DNA of 64,000 nt from Hermodice carunculata (GCA_964020975.1 OZ026623.1:90042788-90106787), one strand, 5' to 3'; positions 1 to 10,902 are shown, numbered from the stretch's first letter. Program-made: numbers and translations. Notes: generated from the sequence alone by a model not told the origin.

Positions 1-110
1 ATATAAAAGGTGATTCATTGATACCCTTTCTTTATGACACATGGTTGTAAATATAATATTGTTGTCTTTTAGGTCGTTTTCATTCATATAGTGCGCACAC
101 TTTAAACTTA

Positions 111-113
<3 letters not shown>

Positions 114-192
<79 letters not shown>
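114..192. repeat. (TA)n microsatellite
   Basis: About 79 bases of uninterrupted TA dinucleotides. Nothing else is visible in the flanking 100 bases. Similar TA arrays occur near 42.1 and 52.05 kb. Confidence 0.97.
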
Positions 193-196
<4 letters not shown>

Positions 197-434
197 TCTG
201 CTTACCTAATATAAATATCCATGTATATTGTATGAATTCTTGAGTTTTCACAGTATGTTCTCCTTTAGGAAAAGTCGCTCTACAGAGTATGCTATTTATA
301 CGTCTAACACCCTCACTTTAATGTTCGTTTGGCATTACATCTGCTTAACAAATTTTGATGAGAAACGGAGGACTAAATTTGATAACAAGCAGCATGTGGT
401 GGCTCTGGCATATTCTTTAGCAGTCCCATGATTT

Positions 435-660
435 CCAACCAAGGAAAATTATGCTCTTCATTTTGGAATCGGGCGGAGAATTGCCGTAACATACTAGGTG
501 CGTGCATGTGCCATATCTACCACATTTCATTTCCTCATCTCCATGTGGGCCGTTGTTTATCCCATCGCATATCATTCTGTCTGGTATACAGTAACTCCCT
601 GGACAGTTTGAGAAGAATTCTGGGGAGAGCATATTTGCTGTGTCGAAGGTGAATACAATA
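435..660 (-). pseudogene. LDL-receptor class A domain fragment
   Basis: On the minus strand a 103-residue reading frame contains a clear LDLa signature: CPGSYCIPDRMICDG, then NNGPHGDEEMKC. This is the C-x5-C-I-P...C-D-G...GDE..C pattern that folds around a calcium ion in extracellular receptors and secreted proteins. Acidic residues near the C-terminal end of the domain (GDEE) fit the calcium site. One cysteine expected in the NNCP position reads as glycine, and the first two cysteines are not obvious, so this is either a partial exon or a decayed copy. Pyrimidine-rich stretches ending in AG upstream (higher coordinates) could be splice acceptors. No other domain of a receptor is recognisable nearby. 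The domain assignment is solid; whether the gene is live is unknown. Confidence 0.6.
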
Positions 661-728
661 GACACAAACTGATATAACATGGCAATGGATATGTAGGCGG
701 AAAAATATCTAGGTTTATATGATGGCAA

Positions 729-1340
729 ACAGATGCAGCATAAATTTGTTTTCTAAGGTTTTGTGCATGAGCTTTGTAACTGCTAAATTCAGATGAAACA
801 TGTTATTTTCAGAAATTATTTAATATGAAGCAAAAATTTAAAAAATCTAAATCTGTAAGGACATGTACCGTCTGAACACTATCTAGTACGATATTCTAAG
901 AGCAAAGTCCTATGCCGTACTTCTCACTGAACACAAAACTGCATAGTTCTAAATCATCATATGACACATACATCAGCCAAAGCATGAACATTTGCCAGAT
1001 CGATTTATCCAACTAGCTATGCTTTTCAGTTTCAGCAAAGTAGAAAATGCCATGGAACAGTAAACCCTGGAGAAAAGCATGTTTAAGGATAAAATGTGAG
1101 ACTAACATGGATAAATAATGATGCAGATCTACAGGACAACCACATATGCTTTGAGTTACTATATGAAGGAGGACATTAATTATCCATACAATCAGAACAT
1201 CGACATCAAACAGTATTGAATAGCATGTTTGATTGAATTCTCTTGTGTGTTTACAACACCAGTGCTATTCTTCTTCATAAAATCAGAAAGCAAAGAATAG
1301 TTAACATTTAACGTTTCTTGGCTCCCTTACATTACCCGAC
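729..1340. other. No recognisable gene
   Basis: AT-rich sequence without a convincing reading frame or repeat that I can see. It is probably intronic or intergenic. Confidence 0.5.
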
Positions 1341-1344
1341 CAAA

Positions 1345-2110
1345 CATGTGAGAAAAAATCACCCATATGCCCAAATTCCAAGCCAAATAAGACACCAAAT
1401 AGATTCAACAGTAACCAAAACATCAACATTCATTGGGGGAACACAGCCCACACCACAACATATCCAGTGAAGTATCTGGACAAATACATTTCCCATATTC
1501 ACAAATTCTAAACCCCATATTAACTGCAAAGAAATCTATCAGTTACATAAACATCAACATTGATCTTCCTATACTAATGCAAAGAAACATATCTTTCACT
1601 CCCGTCCTGAGACAGGCAGTGACCCACCAAAGGCAAATGGCGGTTTCAAGCTGATGGCCTCAATCCTTGAAATTTTGTACATTAAGAGCAGACTTTAGTG
1701 TGTCCGAAACATATAGGCCCAACCACTCAAGACAGAAGTCACACCACTTGTGCCAAAGACAAAAAGACACCTGATAAGCCTGTTGCCTTATGGTTCTCCT
1801 AGAAGTCAGTTGGCTGAGTTTACAACATAAGTAGAAAGCAGGCTCACATCCTTATCGTGATATACTGAAAACATCTGGTACAATATGAATGCACCTCACC
1901 TCCATTATAACTATGAGTCGGAGAACACAGCCCACACCACAACATAGCGAATGAACTATGTATCAAATATTTCAGAAAAACATTACCCATATTCACAAAT
2001 TCCATCCAAACAATTGTAGCATAGAGATGGAACAGCTACCAAAACTTCAGCATTCATCTTCCGATACTAATGTGAAGAAAGTAATTTCACTCCAGACAGG
2101 TAAGTAGTAT
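1345..2110. repeat. Diverged local repeats (about three partial copies)
   Basis: The phrase GAACACAGCCCACACCACAA occurs near 1438 and again near 1923. Both are followed by CCCATATTCACAAATTC, and related text (CCCATATGCCCAAATTCC) occurs near 1362. Each copy also carries a variant of 'catcaacattcat...cc.atactaatg.aaagaaa'. The copies are diverged, and no open frame is shared between them. Confidence 0.6.
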
Positions 2111-2369
2111 ATACACTGAAACACGGAGGATTGCGACCGCCAAAAGCCTTTGAAACCTCGGGACATCCTCTCATCAGATGCCGTAGGTTGTCATCCCAGT
2201 TCCTACTTATGGATTTATATAGTAGAGTGGTTAATCTCGTGGAGCCCATAATAAGTTTCCTTAACTGATGAATTTATGAAAGTATCACCACCAGTTATCA
2301 GGTAATTATGTATGGCCTTCCTTGAGCATGTCTTGAGGCCGCCCGCATTCGTGTGTGTGAGTGTGGGGA

Positions 2370-2515
2370 CCCAATGCTCAAGCCCGGATCCCCCGTTAGT
2401 TCATATCATGAATAAAGTCATATAAATAACAGAAAGTGTGCGTGTGTGTGATAATTTATGTATAAATATACACTCAAGTCCCCGAACCCCCGGTATTTTG
2501 TATCATGGAAACGAC
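2370..2515. repeat. Short direct repeat pair
   Basis: GCTCAAGCCCGGATCCCCCG near 2373 is echoed near 2472 by a version with the same layout (CTCAAGTCCCCGAACCCCCGG), each followed by 'tca.atcatg'. The period is about 100 bp and the two are separated by a GT-rich stretch. The function is unknown. Confidence 0.45.
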
Positions 2516-3391
2516 TTGTTTTCCCCCATCTATCAACCTGACAAGGTAGAAGATGGTTTTCATTACAAACTACCGCATTTATGTAATATTTGCTCCATAT
2601 AAAGCGAGGAAAAGATCTTACAGGGTGGGTATCAGAGGCTACCAACCACCTCATTGTTGTCCGGTTGGCGTCAATTTCCTTGAAGGACAGTTTCACATTC
2701 CATCAGAAAAACCAATGTGATAACAGAAAACAAAAAGTCAGATGTACATGATTTCAATCATACAGTGAGATCACATTACAATGACATTCTGATATCTGAC
2801 AAAATGCACTTATCTGACGCATTTCAGAGGGTGTTAACAGATGGTGTCTTTATAATGAGTTTTCACTGTATATCTTTATATAAATACAATCACAATGTCA
2901 AAATATAACAGTCCTATTTTGAAAAAATACAACAATCCAATTGTGGTGATATTGGAGTGTTCTCAACCATCACGTCTGTTTAAATGGGAAAAAATCGAGG
3001 ATTCCTATGGCCAGGATGAGGATATACAACCGTAGGTTCCACGTTCCTTTCCCTGCGGCATTCACGTTGGAAACTTTCTCCAAGTATAATCGAGCACTGA
3101 GAGATTTATCAAATAAACCAAATATAAACATGGTAAAACACTCTGGGCAATACTTTGTTGGGTAGTCAGAGATTTTTCAGTTAAAGCATGAAATGTGAAC
3201 TAAAGTAAAGCAACACGGCATGAATCTGATTGTGGCTTGCAGCCCCTCGAAAGCACTGTGTTTTGGGATAGCTTTCCTACAAATTGAACAGGTTTTGTCG
3301 TTTGAATGGAAAGACCAGAAATGACAACACTTTGTACGATAATTTCAGAGAAAATCCCATAACAAATGTGTGCGCAAATGAGTGCGGGCGG
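2516..3391. other. No recognisable gene; left flank of the Polinton fossil
   Basis: No reading frame here matches a family I know. A Polinton terminal inverted repeat would be expected somewhere in this stretch, but I could not match it by eye to sequence near 18.85-19.3 kb. Confidence 0.4.
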
Positions 3392-3748
3392 TTACAACTC
3401 TAAGACTTTGGGTGGGGGGAGACCGTAGTGGTTGTAAAGAAATGTGAATAAATATTGTACTCTGGGGTTATCAGGTCCAAGCAATTCTAAAAAGGACACA
3501 AAAATGGTGTGAGCGGTGCGATCATTTAGGTAATAGTTACGGATGTTATGTAAAAGCAGGTCTGCTAATATATAAATACCCATGTGTATGACCTCGCGCA
3601 AGTTACTTGCAATTGACTGGACAGGTTCTACACTTGGCACAGTCAGATAATTGAGGACGGTCTTAAATGTGCCCGGATGATTAATCACCGGAAGCGATGG
3701 CACTGGAAGTACAAAAAAATCGTCATTCGGTGGTAAATCACTACTCAT
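3392..3748 (-). pseudogene. BTB-BACK-like protein A (Polinton cargo, short copy)
   Basis: A 118-residue frame starting MSSDLPPNDDFF. It resembles the 256-residue protein encoded about 0.65 kb upstream (4385-5155). Both have a 'VPSLP/VPTLP' segment, then a helical region in which a hydrophobic '..VIHMGIYILADLL' lines up with 'LLEVLHAAVFLSVDNWL', then a C-terminal 'YLFTFLYNHYGL' against 'KYLYNKFHVWFGY'. This spacing recalls the end of a BTB domain followed by the BACK helices of cullin-3 adaptor proteins. That assignment rests on pattern only, and no residue is diagnostic. It is the left-most gene-like frame of the Polinton and may define its end. If BTB-like, it would act as a host-interaction factor rather than a virion part; this is inference. 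Confidence 0.4.
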
Positions 3749-4384
3749 AGACTGAATCTAGTCGCTTAGTTTACACAAAATGTGTAACTGTGTTGTTGGC
3801 AAAAAAAAAGCAGAGGTGTCATTTTAATGTAAGCTTGTTCATGACAATATTAGTGATACAACAACACCCGGGTAATTTTTTTGATTATACATAGATATGT
3901 TTCATAGATAAATTGGCATGCACCCTATGTAAATACAAGTTTCGGCAAGAGAGAAACTGTGTCCCTTTGGTCCTATTATTGAAGCACTCAGCGTGCACTG
4001 GATGGAAACAGCATGGGTAAAGTTGAAGCGCTTTTGCGAATCCAATTAAAATTTATTTTGCCAAAACAAAAAGCACAAGCTCCTATTTTTAGGTGGACGT
4101 GTCAAATACATAGGGAGTCTGGAATTGTATTTTTTTAATGAAATTTGTTAGGATTTGCTCGCCACAAGCATAAATTTCTGCGTAACATATGCAGGCAATT
4201 AGATGGCGATATAGCCCATAGGGAAAATGTAGGTGTGCAAATATAATTTGTCATGTTGAAAACAATCCAACATCGCGCTCGACAGTTATTAACAGATCAT
4301 TACATTGTGGAAGTTTAAAAAGTGATGATATAAAAGAATATCAAGCAATGGTGAATCAAGATACAAAGCTACAAAATAAAATTC

Positions 4385-5155
4385 CTAGATGTGAATATCA
4401 CCCATATCTGGAATGCTCTGTGGGTTTAAGAGAAAATTTAAACAAGTAACAAAAGCAGACGGTCTGAAGGGGATAAACAGACCAACGGGAATTTTGTATG
4501 CTATCATATTTTGGTTACAATTTGTGAAATGCTTGTAAGCACGAAAATGTGAGGAATTTTGAGCTAGCGTTTCCAATTGGCGGTCCGTAAGGAAGCGAAC
4601 AACAGACCTGGAGTGATGTTGTCTTCTGCGTTTCTTGATTTTTTTTTCTGGACATACAAGCGAAAGTGTTTTATCTTTTTTATACCCGAACCAAACATGA
4701 AATTTGTTATACAAGTATTTTGTAGCTATGTGGTGCGCACCATATGTTTTATAAAATGAAAAACAGATCTCCGATATATTATTTCTATTTAACCTAGCAT
4801 TTAATGTCAAAGTTAACCAATTATCCACTGATAAAAACACTGCCGCGTGTAACACCTCAAGCAGAGGTATTTCGTTCACCACCTGTCGAGGCTTGCAATA
4901 ATACCCTAGATGATAAATAACAGAGATCAAGATTTCCGTGCTGAACGTTTCAATGGGTAAGGCCCCAGGGAGTGTGGGAACCTGCACCTCAAAAACACGG
5001 TCAGCAACACGCGGTAAGCTGCTGGCAATGTTTTGGAAGTAGCCACTCACCTTGCAAAAATTATGTAAGTGTGCTTCGGAAATATATAACTTCCTTATGT
5101 TATTGATAATTTCCATAGTGTACGAATAAATTCTAACCATTAATGAATAGCACAT
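4385..5155 (-). pseudogene. BTB-BACK-like protein B (Polinton cargo)
   Basis: This 256-residue minus-strand frame appears whole. Residues about 60-160 read like the distal part of a BTB fold followed by BACK helices: 'TEILISVIYHLGYYC', then 'LLEVLHAAVFLSVDNWL', then 'ISEICFSFYKTYGAHHIATKYLYNKF'. This matches the familiar 'll.aA..l....l...c..fl...l...N.l.i...A..yga..L...a..fi...F' rhythm of kelch-like proteins. A lysine/arginine-rich patch (KKIKKRRRQHHSR) follows, possibly a nuclear localisation signal. No kelch repeats are seen. BTB proteins are known cargo of large DNA viruses such as poxviruses. In the Polinton this gene sits beyond the dUTPase and is a paralogue of the shorter protein at 3392-3748. 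The family call is tentative; the paralogy is better supported than the domain name. Confidence 0.45.
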
Positions 5156-5236
5156 TGGGGCCTGTGTTTATGATTACCACAATAATTAACTTATGAATAG
5201 TAGAGTAAAACTATAACGCATTTACCTATACCTGAT

Positions 5237-5753
5237 CATTTAAATTTAATGTACACAAACCCGTTGTTCTGTTATCAGAGAGGGATTAAAGGCAAACACA
5301 ATTCAGTGCAGCCCAACCACCTTGTCATATGACAGCTTTCCTTGTAAAGTCAGTATAAATATTGTCATTATATTATAGTCAAGCCTCCCAATGTTTTCAA
5401 CTTGGCTTCTTGATGTCAAAAGTGTTCCTCCCTGAACATTTACATTTGATGTACACAAACTCGTTCTGCTCTCACGGAGGGAATAACGGCCAACCCATTT
5501 AAGTGCAGACCAACTGCCTTGTACCTGCCGGAACGTGACATGCAGGTTTTACCATGTCCCCGACAGCAGAACAACGAGCAACTTAACATAAGCATAATTA
5601 AAATGTTTCTTGACGTTATAAATAGGACAAAATAACTAGAAAGAGTCATATGACAGCTTTCCTTGTAAAGTCAGTATTAGCATTGTCATTATATTATAGT
5701 CAAGCCTCCCAATGTTTTCAAATTGGCTTTTTGGTGTCGAAGGTGTTCCTCGC
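5237..5753. repeat. Direct repeat pair, one copy with a 124-bp extra segment
   Basis: Copy 1 (5237-5430) and copy 2 (5436-5753) share long near-identical blocks, for example CATATGACAGCTTTCCTTGT and CAAGCCTCCCAATGTTTTCA. Copy 2 contains 124 extra bases (5523-5646) exactly between CCTTGT and CATATG, which are contiguous in copy 1. The pair lies between the dUTPase and BTB-like genes. Each copy carries CATTATATTATA (5366-5377 and 5687-5698). Confidence 0.85.
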
Positions 5754-5759
5754 AGCGTT

Positions 5760-6345
5760 TTAGAATGGACTGCTGGCTTCGCCAAACGCAGCACTTCCCC
5801 TGGCCCTATCTGAACCAGTGTCCAAATGTTCAGTTTCTAACGGAATGGTTAGCGTCATGATTTTTTCAAAAATAATTTGCGCCCCCCCGGGGGGGGGGGG
5901 GGGTAAATAGATTGGGTGTTTGCCCAGATTGTGCAGTACCACACAGATTGCTCCTCTATAGTCAGGATCAATAATTCCGGCTAACACATGCAGTTCCTAC
6001 ACAACACTCAATCCGGAAAACGGAAAGCGCAGCAATGCGACCGTAACAAGTTTCGGGAAATTTGACGTTTGGTATACCAGTCTGAACTTTGGCAATATTG
6101 TAAGGGTTTATATAAACTTCAGACAAGGAATACAAATCGAAATCTGCATCTCCTGGACTACCACATGTTGGCATCCAGGCGTATTTATGGGGTTTTTTAA
6201 TGCATACGAATTCTTCATGGTTGCTCGTGCTGTTTGCTCCAGGCAGCGTTAGCGGAAATTCTCCCTCCTCTTCCTCTGAGTCTGAGTCTGAAGCAAATAG
6301 GTCTATATCTTCCACTTCATCCATTGTTAATAGTGGCGAAACCAT
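5760..6345 (-). pseudogene. dUTPase (Polinton cargo), broken
   Basis: dUTPase hydrolyses dUTP to dUMP and diphosphate, keeping uracil out of newly made DNA. All five family motifs are recognisable on the minus strand in the right order: motif I as GDADFDLYS near 6130-6150, motif II as CYGRIAALS, motif III as AGIIDPDYRG, motif IV as the AQIIFEKI segment, and a degraded glycine-rich motif V (RGSAAFGEASS) near the C-terminus. An acidic N-terminal extension (SDSDSEEEEGEF) precedes the fold. The gene is a broken copy. It sits between the protease and the BTB-like genes and, with the kinase at 13.3-13.8 kb, gives this Polinton a nucleotide-metabolism module. A retroviral or host dUTPase origin is possible, but the strand and context favour it being part of the Polinton. 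Confidence 0.85.
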
Positions 6346-6499
6346 ACAAGATTAAGATGAAGCTGGGATCTGTGCAATGTCGACGCCATCTGGTTGTAAA
6401 TAAAATCAGGACTGACGACATCTAAATCTACGTTAAATTCATCTTCCACAGTTTGCTTTACAACTAAATCGTTCTCGTGTCTTTTATCTGTAAAATATT

Positions 6500-6800
6500 T
6501 TAAGATTCTTTCTTAAATTCTCCCAACTTTTCTCTAGACGTAAAATACACAATATTGTCCACAAACTGTCGATTCCAATATTGCAGTTGGGTTGCGTTAT
6601 AACGATAATCGAATCTTAGCAGTTTTAAGAACCTGGGGACAATGGGGGAAAGACCATATCTGTCAAAGTATTCATGCATTCGGAGGTCAAGTACAGGGCG
6701 ACCCAATGGCTGCCTGCAAAGCGCGCTGGGTCGCTATTGGCGACGTAACATACGTGTTTAAATTTTGGCCTCGGTCCGGTGTTAAATGGAAGCCATAAAT
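6500..6800 (-). pseudogene. Adenain-like cysteine protease (Ad-PRO) remnant
   Basis: This remnant is related to the adenovirus-type cysteine protease that matures capsid proteins in adenoviruses and Polintons. The histidine neighbourhood is visible as GSHWVALYL, and the downstream acidic/aromatic block as HEYFDRYGLSP, followed by 'FLKLL..DYRYNATQLQ'. These correspond to the SxHWVAIY and EYFDSYGLPP blocks of this protease group. It directly follows the major capsid remnant on the same strand, the usual neighbourhood. It is broken, and the C-terminal cysteine region is not recognisable by eye. Confidence 0.75.
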
Positions 6801-6809
6801 TGCATAAAT

Positions 6810-7884
6810 AGGCCTGTAGGTAGTGCTTTTTCCTATGGTTCATTTCTAAGCTATCGTATGGCAAAACTTGTCCATTAACACCCAGTGTCATCTGTGAAAC
6901 GTTGAAATGCGCAAAATTAAATGGCGATAATTGATAACTACCGTGGAAGCCTTCTGACTTTACCAAACTGATAATCACTTTGCGAAGTAGCACATCCTCT
7001 AAAAGGTTATTTTCAGAAATGTCTTGTCGACCTGCTCCTTTTGTGAAAAAATTCATTTCAATTCGTCTCATTGGATATTTTAAATCGTCTTTTTTGGAGA
7101 GCTAATGGATGTGCTTCCAAGACGCTAGCACTTATTTTTTCTCGCCTAACATACAAAATCGCAGATTCGATGGCTATTGCACACCTTTTTGGGCAGGTTT
7201 TGCCATTATTGAAAAAGAAGGATCGGCCCTATGCAGCCTAATTCTAGTTGTCGAATTACCTGGGATCAATTTGCCTTGCGAGAAAAGCTCTGAATGTATG
7301 CACCCAAACATTTCAAACATTCGGCTGAATTTTGAAGTTTCTTAGCGCCATCTAGTGCCAAGGTTGTGGCTTTCCTTGTTTACATTTGCAACAGGTTCGT
7401 CGAAATCGCTGAAGTTGTTGTCCATGGCCTTCATATCATTGCTGGAAAGCCCCATTTTTAATTGGTTTCTCTTCGAGTCGGCTCCATAGGATAGGAGACA
7501 CTCAAAAATGCTTTATAAGGGTACAGGTTATTACTTTGATTAATCATTTGTATTAAGGAAAATCTCCACATTTTTATACCTGGTAGTATGAAAATAATTT
7601 ATCGGAAACACAACTGCATTGTCATTAGATGCTTTAGCTCCAGATACTTCAATTTCTCCAGCGATGGGGCTTCCGTCTTGAATTGAAATACGTGATTTGG
7701 TATGCAAAAAAATGTGAGCTGGGTCGACGTAGTGTTCACTGTCGACTGTTATTTGAAATTCAACGGGACCTCCCCGGTCTAAAGTTGTGACGGGGTAATA
7801 CGTCGAGAAAAAAAAAACATTTTCGATGCTAGTTAAGTGGGTGGAACATTGAATAATTCCAGTTCTGACTTCAGACAGTCGCAA
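6810..7884 (-). pseudogene. Hexon-like major capsid protein remnant
   Basis: The N-terminal 114-residue frame contains STYYPVTTLDRGGPVEFQI, then a stretch on lipid-free beta-strand pattern, then PINYFHTTRYKNVEIFLN. This is the layout of the Polinton double-jelly-roll capsid protein (annotated in many genomes as 'F54H12.2-like'), in which an F.PV....GGP.EF block is followed by PVN.FLHSLF..V...LN. Further along, YQLSPFNFAHFNVSQMTLGV corresponds to the 'NPFNF.HF....L.V.VDG' block of the second jelly roll. The gene lies between the penton-like and protease genes. The copy is broken. Confidence 0.8.
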
Positions 7885-7920
7885 GAATGTTCGTGGAACA
7901 GGGACATGTTTTTACCTTTC

Positions 7921-8205
7921 TTAAATGAATATGTCGCGCGATTTAAGTGTTTGGGTTTTTTTTTTTTTTTTTTTTTGTCTTTTAATGAGAATTAACTGGG
8001 TTTGCTTCGCTGCATTTCTCTCGCGTTTGTCTTTTTTTGGGTGGCTCGAGTGATACACCTGAGCGTTATCTCGAGGATCACTATCGTCTTCTATCTCAGA
8101 AACTTTCTGATGCATGGCAATCATCCTTTCTTTGCTTCTGTCTCGTATAGACTCGTCTATGTTTTGTTTTTTTTTTTTTTTGGACGTCAGCACATTGCCG
8201 ACCAC
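7921..8205 (-). pseudogene. Small basic Polinton protein, unidentified
   Basis: A 94-residue minus-strand frame, very rich in lysine and arginine with lysine runs at both ends, placed between the capsid and penton-like genes. A small basic protein in this position could be a DNA-condensing core protein, but I recognise no family and the lysine runs come partly from homopolymer A/T tracts. It may not be a gene. Confidence 0.25.
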
Positions 8206-8530
8206 TCAAACACCCGTTTTTAGCAGTTCTTTGCCAGCAGTTTTTAGAAAAGGTAATGCTTTTTTCGGTAACTCCCCAGTGAAGTTATTTAAGCCGTATC
8301 TGGATTGCGTCAAGCCTCCAGAAAAAATACGGAAGTTTGCCAACTGCTTGATTTTCATAATGATAGCAGTATGACCTCGAATCGCACTTGTATGGAACTT
8401 TCACTTCATTAGTTCAAAAAGATATCTTTCTATTTCAGTCTGAAATGGAGCTTCAAAATATCTTTTCCGTATAGAAAAGGCACTAGTTCACCCTGGTCGT
8501 CGCACAAAGCAATCTCAATGGAGTTGATGG

Positions 8531-9210
8531 TCAAACCGCTCGTTTCTGTGTAGTGAGGGTTGTGAAATACTTCATGCAAGTTGTCCAAAGCCACCCCCTC
8601 ACATTGAGAACCACAAGCAAAGAAACATAAAAGTAGCTTACCAAAATTTCTTTGACTAGGTCAGAATAAACATGAAGCTGGTGCAGATTTAAATCGTTCG
8701 CTCTGTTACTTGTAAAAATATAGTCGTTAGCAGCAACCTGCTTCCCCACCTTGGATCTAAAAACCTTTCTATTGTAACCCATCAGTTGTGCTAAATGGGA
8801 ATGCAAGGTTAACGTCACTCCACGTCTTAGAATAATTTTCATGAATCCTTCTGACTTGAGGAATTTTACACGTCCGTAAAAAGGGGCAGGAGTAATTGCT
8901 TTCAGTCGAGAGTTCATTTCATCTGCTAAGCTTTTGGGCATGTAGAAAGCCTTTTGCAATGCTCACCGCTACTTTCTGGCTTCGTCTCAGACCCTGACCA
9001 CATTTCACCTCAAAATGTGTCAGCAATGCCATTATATTATACCAACTCTGTGGAATAAAATATTCACTCAAGGGCACACTCCCATTGACCACCCGTTAAT
9101 TGCACGGGTCGTGGCATGAGGGTACGATAATGACTAATCTTGTATTTTTCAAATTCACACGTTATTTTTACATTTCTTGTTAATACCATGTAGAAATTTG
9201 AAGTGTGCTT
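8531..9210 (-). pseudogene. Penton-like minor capsid protein remnant
   Basis: Two blocks typical of the Polinton single-jelly-roll penton are visible on the minus strand. The N-terminal block reads SNFYMVLTRNVKITCEF, then 'YRTLMPRPVQLTGGQWECALE' in outline. The C-terminal block reads VTLTLHSHLAQLMGYN, then LHQLHVYSDLVKEILV. They match the family pattern 'FYvtLpSn.s...f..N....y.t.L..pi.L.GeWevaL' and 'i.ls..la.llGf......lyvYtDlv.pq.VGd'. The protein would form capsid vertices together with the hexon-like protein. It is broken. CATTATATTATA (9030-9041) lies within the gap between the two recognisable blocks. Confidence 0.75.
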
Positions 9211-10353
9211 CATTATCTGTAACTTAATATAACTAACTACTTGACTACGACTCGTACCAGCAGGTGCTTTGATCCAGGCACGGGGGACGCCAATTTCCAG
9301 TAACATCTGCGAGAAGCTTTCGATACCTGCCGGTATATAGCTCTCCCTTGTCACCACAGCATCGTTTCTGATATATTTTAACAGGTCAATGAAGTTTGAT
9401 CCGACAATGGTTGTACCGTTAATGACAACTTGAAGTTTTTCGTCCCAAGAAATATTAGCTGGATGTTCTAATATAGTTTCTAAAAATACTATTGACTGCA
9501 GGATGATCAATGTCTTTGAACAAAGCTCTTATAGACGATAGATAGCTCTTTTTACTAATGTTAGGTTTACTTTTTAAGATTGGAAGCATCTAAGGTCACT
9601 GGGTATGGCTTTTTTGTCTTTTCCGAATAAAATTTCTTTTGTTGGGCATATTATTTCAGTTTATTGTCGACAGACAATCGTGTATCGTGTAAGATGTCAG
9701 TTGGTGGTTTTTCTTCTGCGTTTTGGGTTTTTTGCTTGGTCCGACTCAATCTGTGCCACAGCGTCTTTGAAATTTACCTGTTTAAAGACAGCTAATGGTA
9801 TGATGATAGACTCTTTTAATTCGACCACTGTGGTTCTTATTTAGTTCAGAAGCGTCGATAAAGTCACTCGTATGACAGGAATCAAAGCACCACAAAATCC
9901 CCCAGACAGTTTTTTTAAAAATTTGTTTCTTTACAGCTAAGCACCTCTTTTGTCGGCTGAGCTTCTCAAAAAAGTTCTGTACCCTTTACATTGTAAACAC
10001 ATCGGTTATGGGAACGTTGCCGTGAAGAAGATTCAATATGATTTCACACACAGCCTTAATTGCAGAGGTGTCTGCAATATCAAGAGCATTCCTGTGCTTT
10101 TTTTTTGTTTTTGTTGCGAACAAGTAAACCCAAAAAATCTTTTCTCTTTAAAACAGACTTGCTTGTCATCATGCCTGATTCGTCTCACTGATTTCTCGCG
10201 CCCATCACAGCGGGTTTGCTACAATTATGAAACATAGAAGAACCTCTGGTAGTTATTAAATGTCAGTTCTCAATCTAGCCGGAGGAGGAGTTTCTAGCTT
10301 TCCGTCGACTAAGATATAACAATGCATGTGCAAAAGGCTAGTTAAGAGAGTGG
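9211..10353 (-). pseudogene. Remnants of additional conserved Polinton protein(s)
   Basis: Residues encoded about 9215-9450 (VVINGTTIVGSNFIDLLKYI, then ESFSQMLLEIGVPRAWI) resemble the short conserved block 'l.y.G..i.Gsni.dLv...r.......G...F...L...nvP..li' that accompanies penton genes in many Polintons. I do not know its function. Further right, around 9770-9850 on the minus strand, an LKESIIIPLAVFKQV segment recalls the start of a small Polinton protein beginning with a 'k..ilvp...f..l' pattern. The remainder up to 10353 is decayed, and the plus-strand frames here look accidental. Confidence 0.4.
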
Positions 10354-10902
10354 CTAATGCTTTTTTTTTCTGACGGGATCTAGGCCTGATGCTACTTTGT
10401 AAGTGATACTGTTATCCAATGGATTTTGGAAGAGTATCATATAATGACAGGACCTTTGGCATGTGCATCTTTCTTTACCTTCGTAAAACATGTTTTGAAG
10501 AATCAGACGCACCCTCAGGTTTATGTGGTGCCCTCTCTTGGTAAAAGTGTTACCTATTATATCCTCAGCAGAGGCTTGCCTTTGGAGATCATCAAATAAA
10601 AACAAGCCCACATAATTTGGCAGGATATATTCGTCTAAATCATCGGGTAGCCCTTGCACAAATTTCATATTTGTGTTTTGCAACGTCCTAACCCGCTGTT
10701 GAAATAGTGTTTCTGTTGATCCGCTAAACACCACGATATAATCATAATCACAGCTTATCAATCGTTTGGACTGTTTTAATAAATTAAAAACAAAAGTGCT
10801 CTTACCACATTGCGAAGGCTCTGCTACAATCATATTAAAGGGATGTTGTAAACGCGCATCAAACGACGTCACGGGATGCTCCATCATATTTTGACTAGGC
10901 AT
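10354..10902 (-). pseudogene. A32/FtsK-type genome-packaging ATPase
   Basis: A 182-residue minus-strand frame with a Walker A motif (AEPSQCGKST) at residues about 28-37 and a Walker B-like segment (VGLFLFDDL) at about 98-106. The N-terminal lead-in, HPFNMIVAEPSQCGKSTF, is characteristic of the packaging ATPase of Polintons and adintoviruses and is related to poxvirus A32. It would pump element DNA into capsids. The frame is intact from its ATG, and its length is a little short of the family's usual 200-250 residues. It lies between the integrase and the penton-region genes. The frame looks whole, but the surrounding element is dead. Confidence 0.85.

Noticed and set aside
9605-10237. Two plus-strand frames inside the Polinton
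   Set aside because: Antisense to decayed minus-strand Polinton sequence, with no domain and unlike the element's gene strand.
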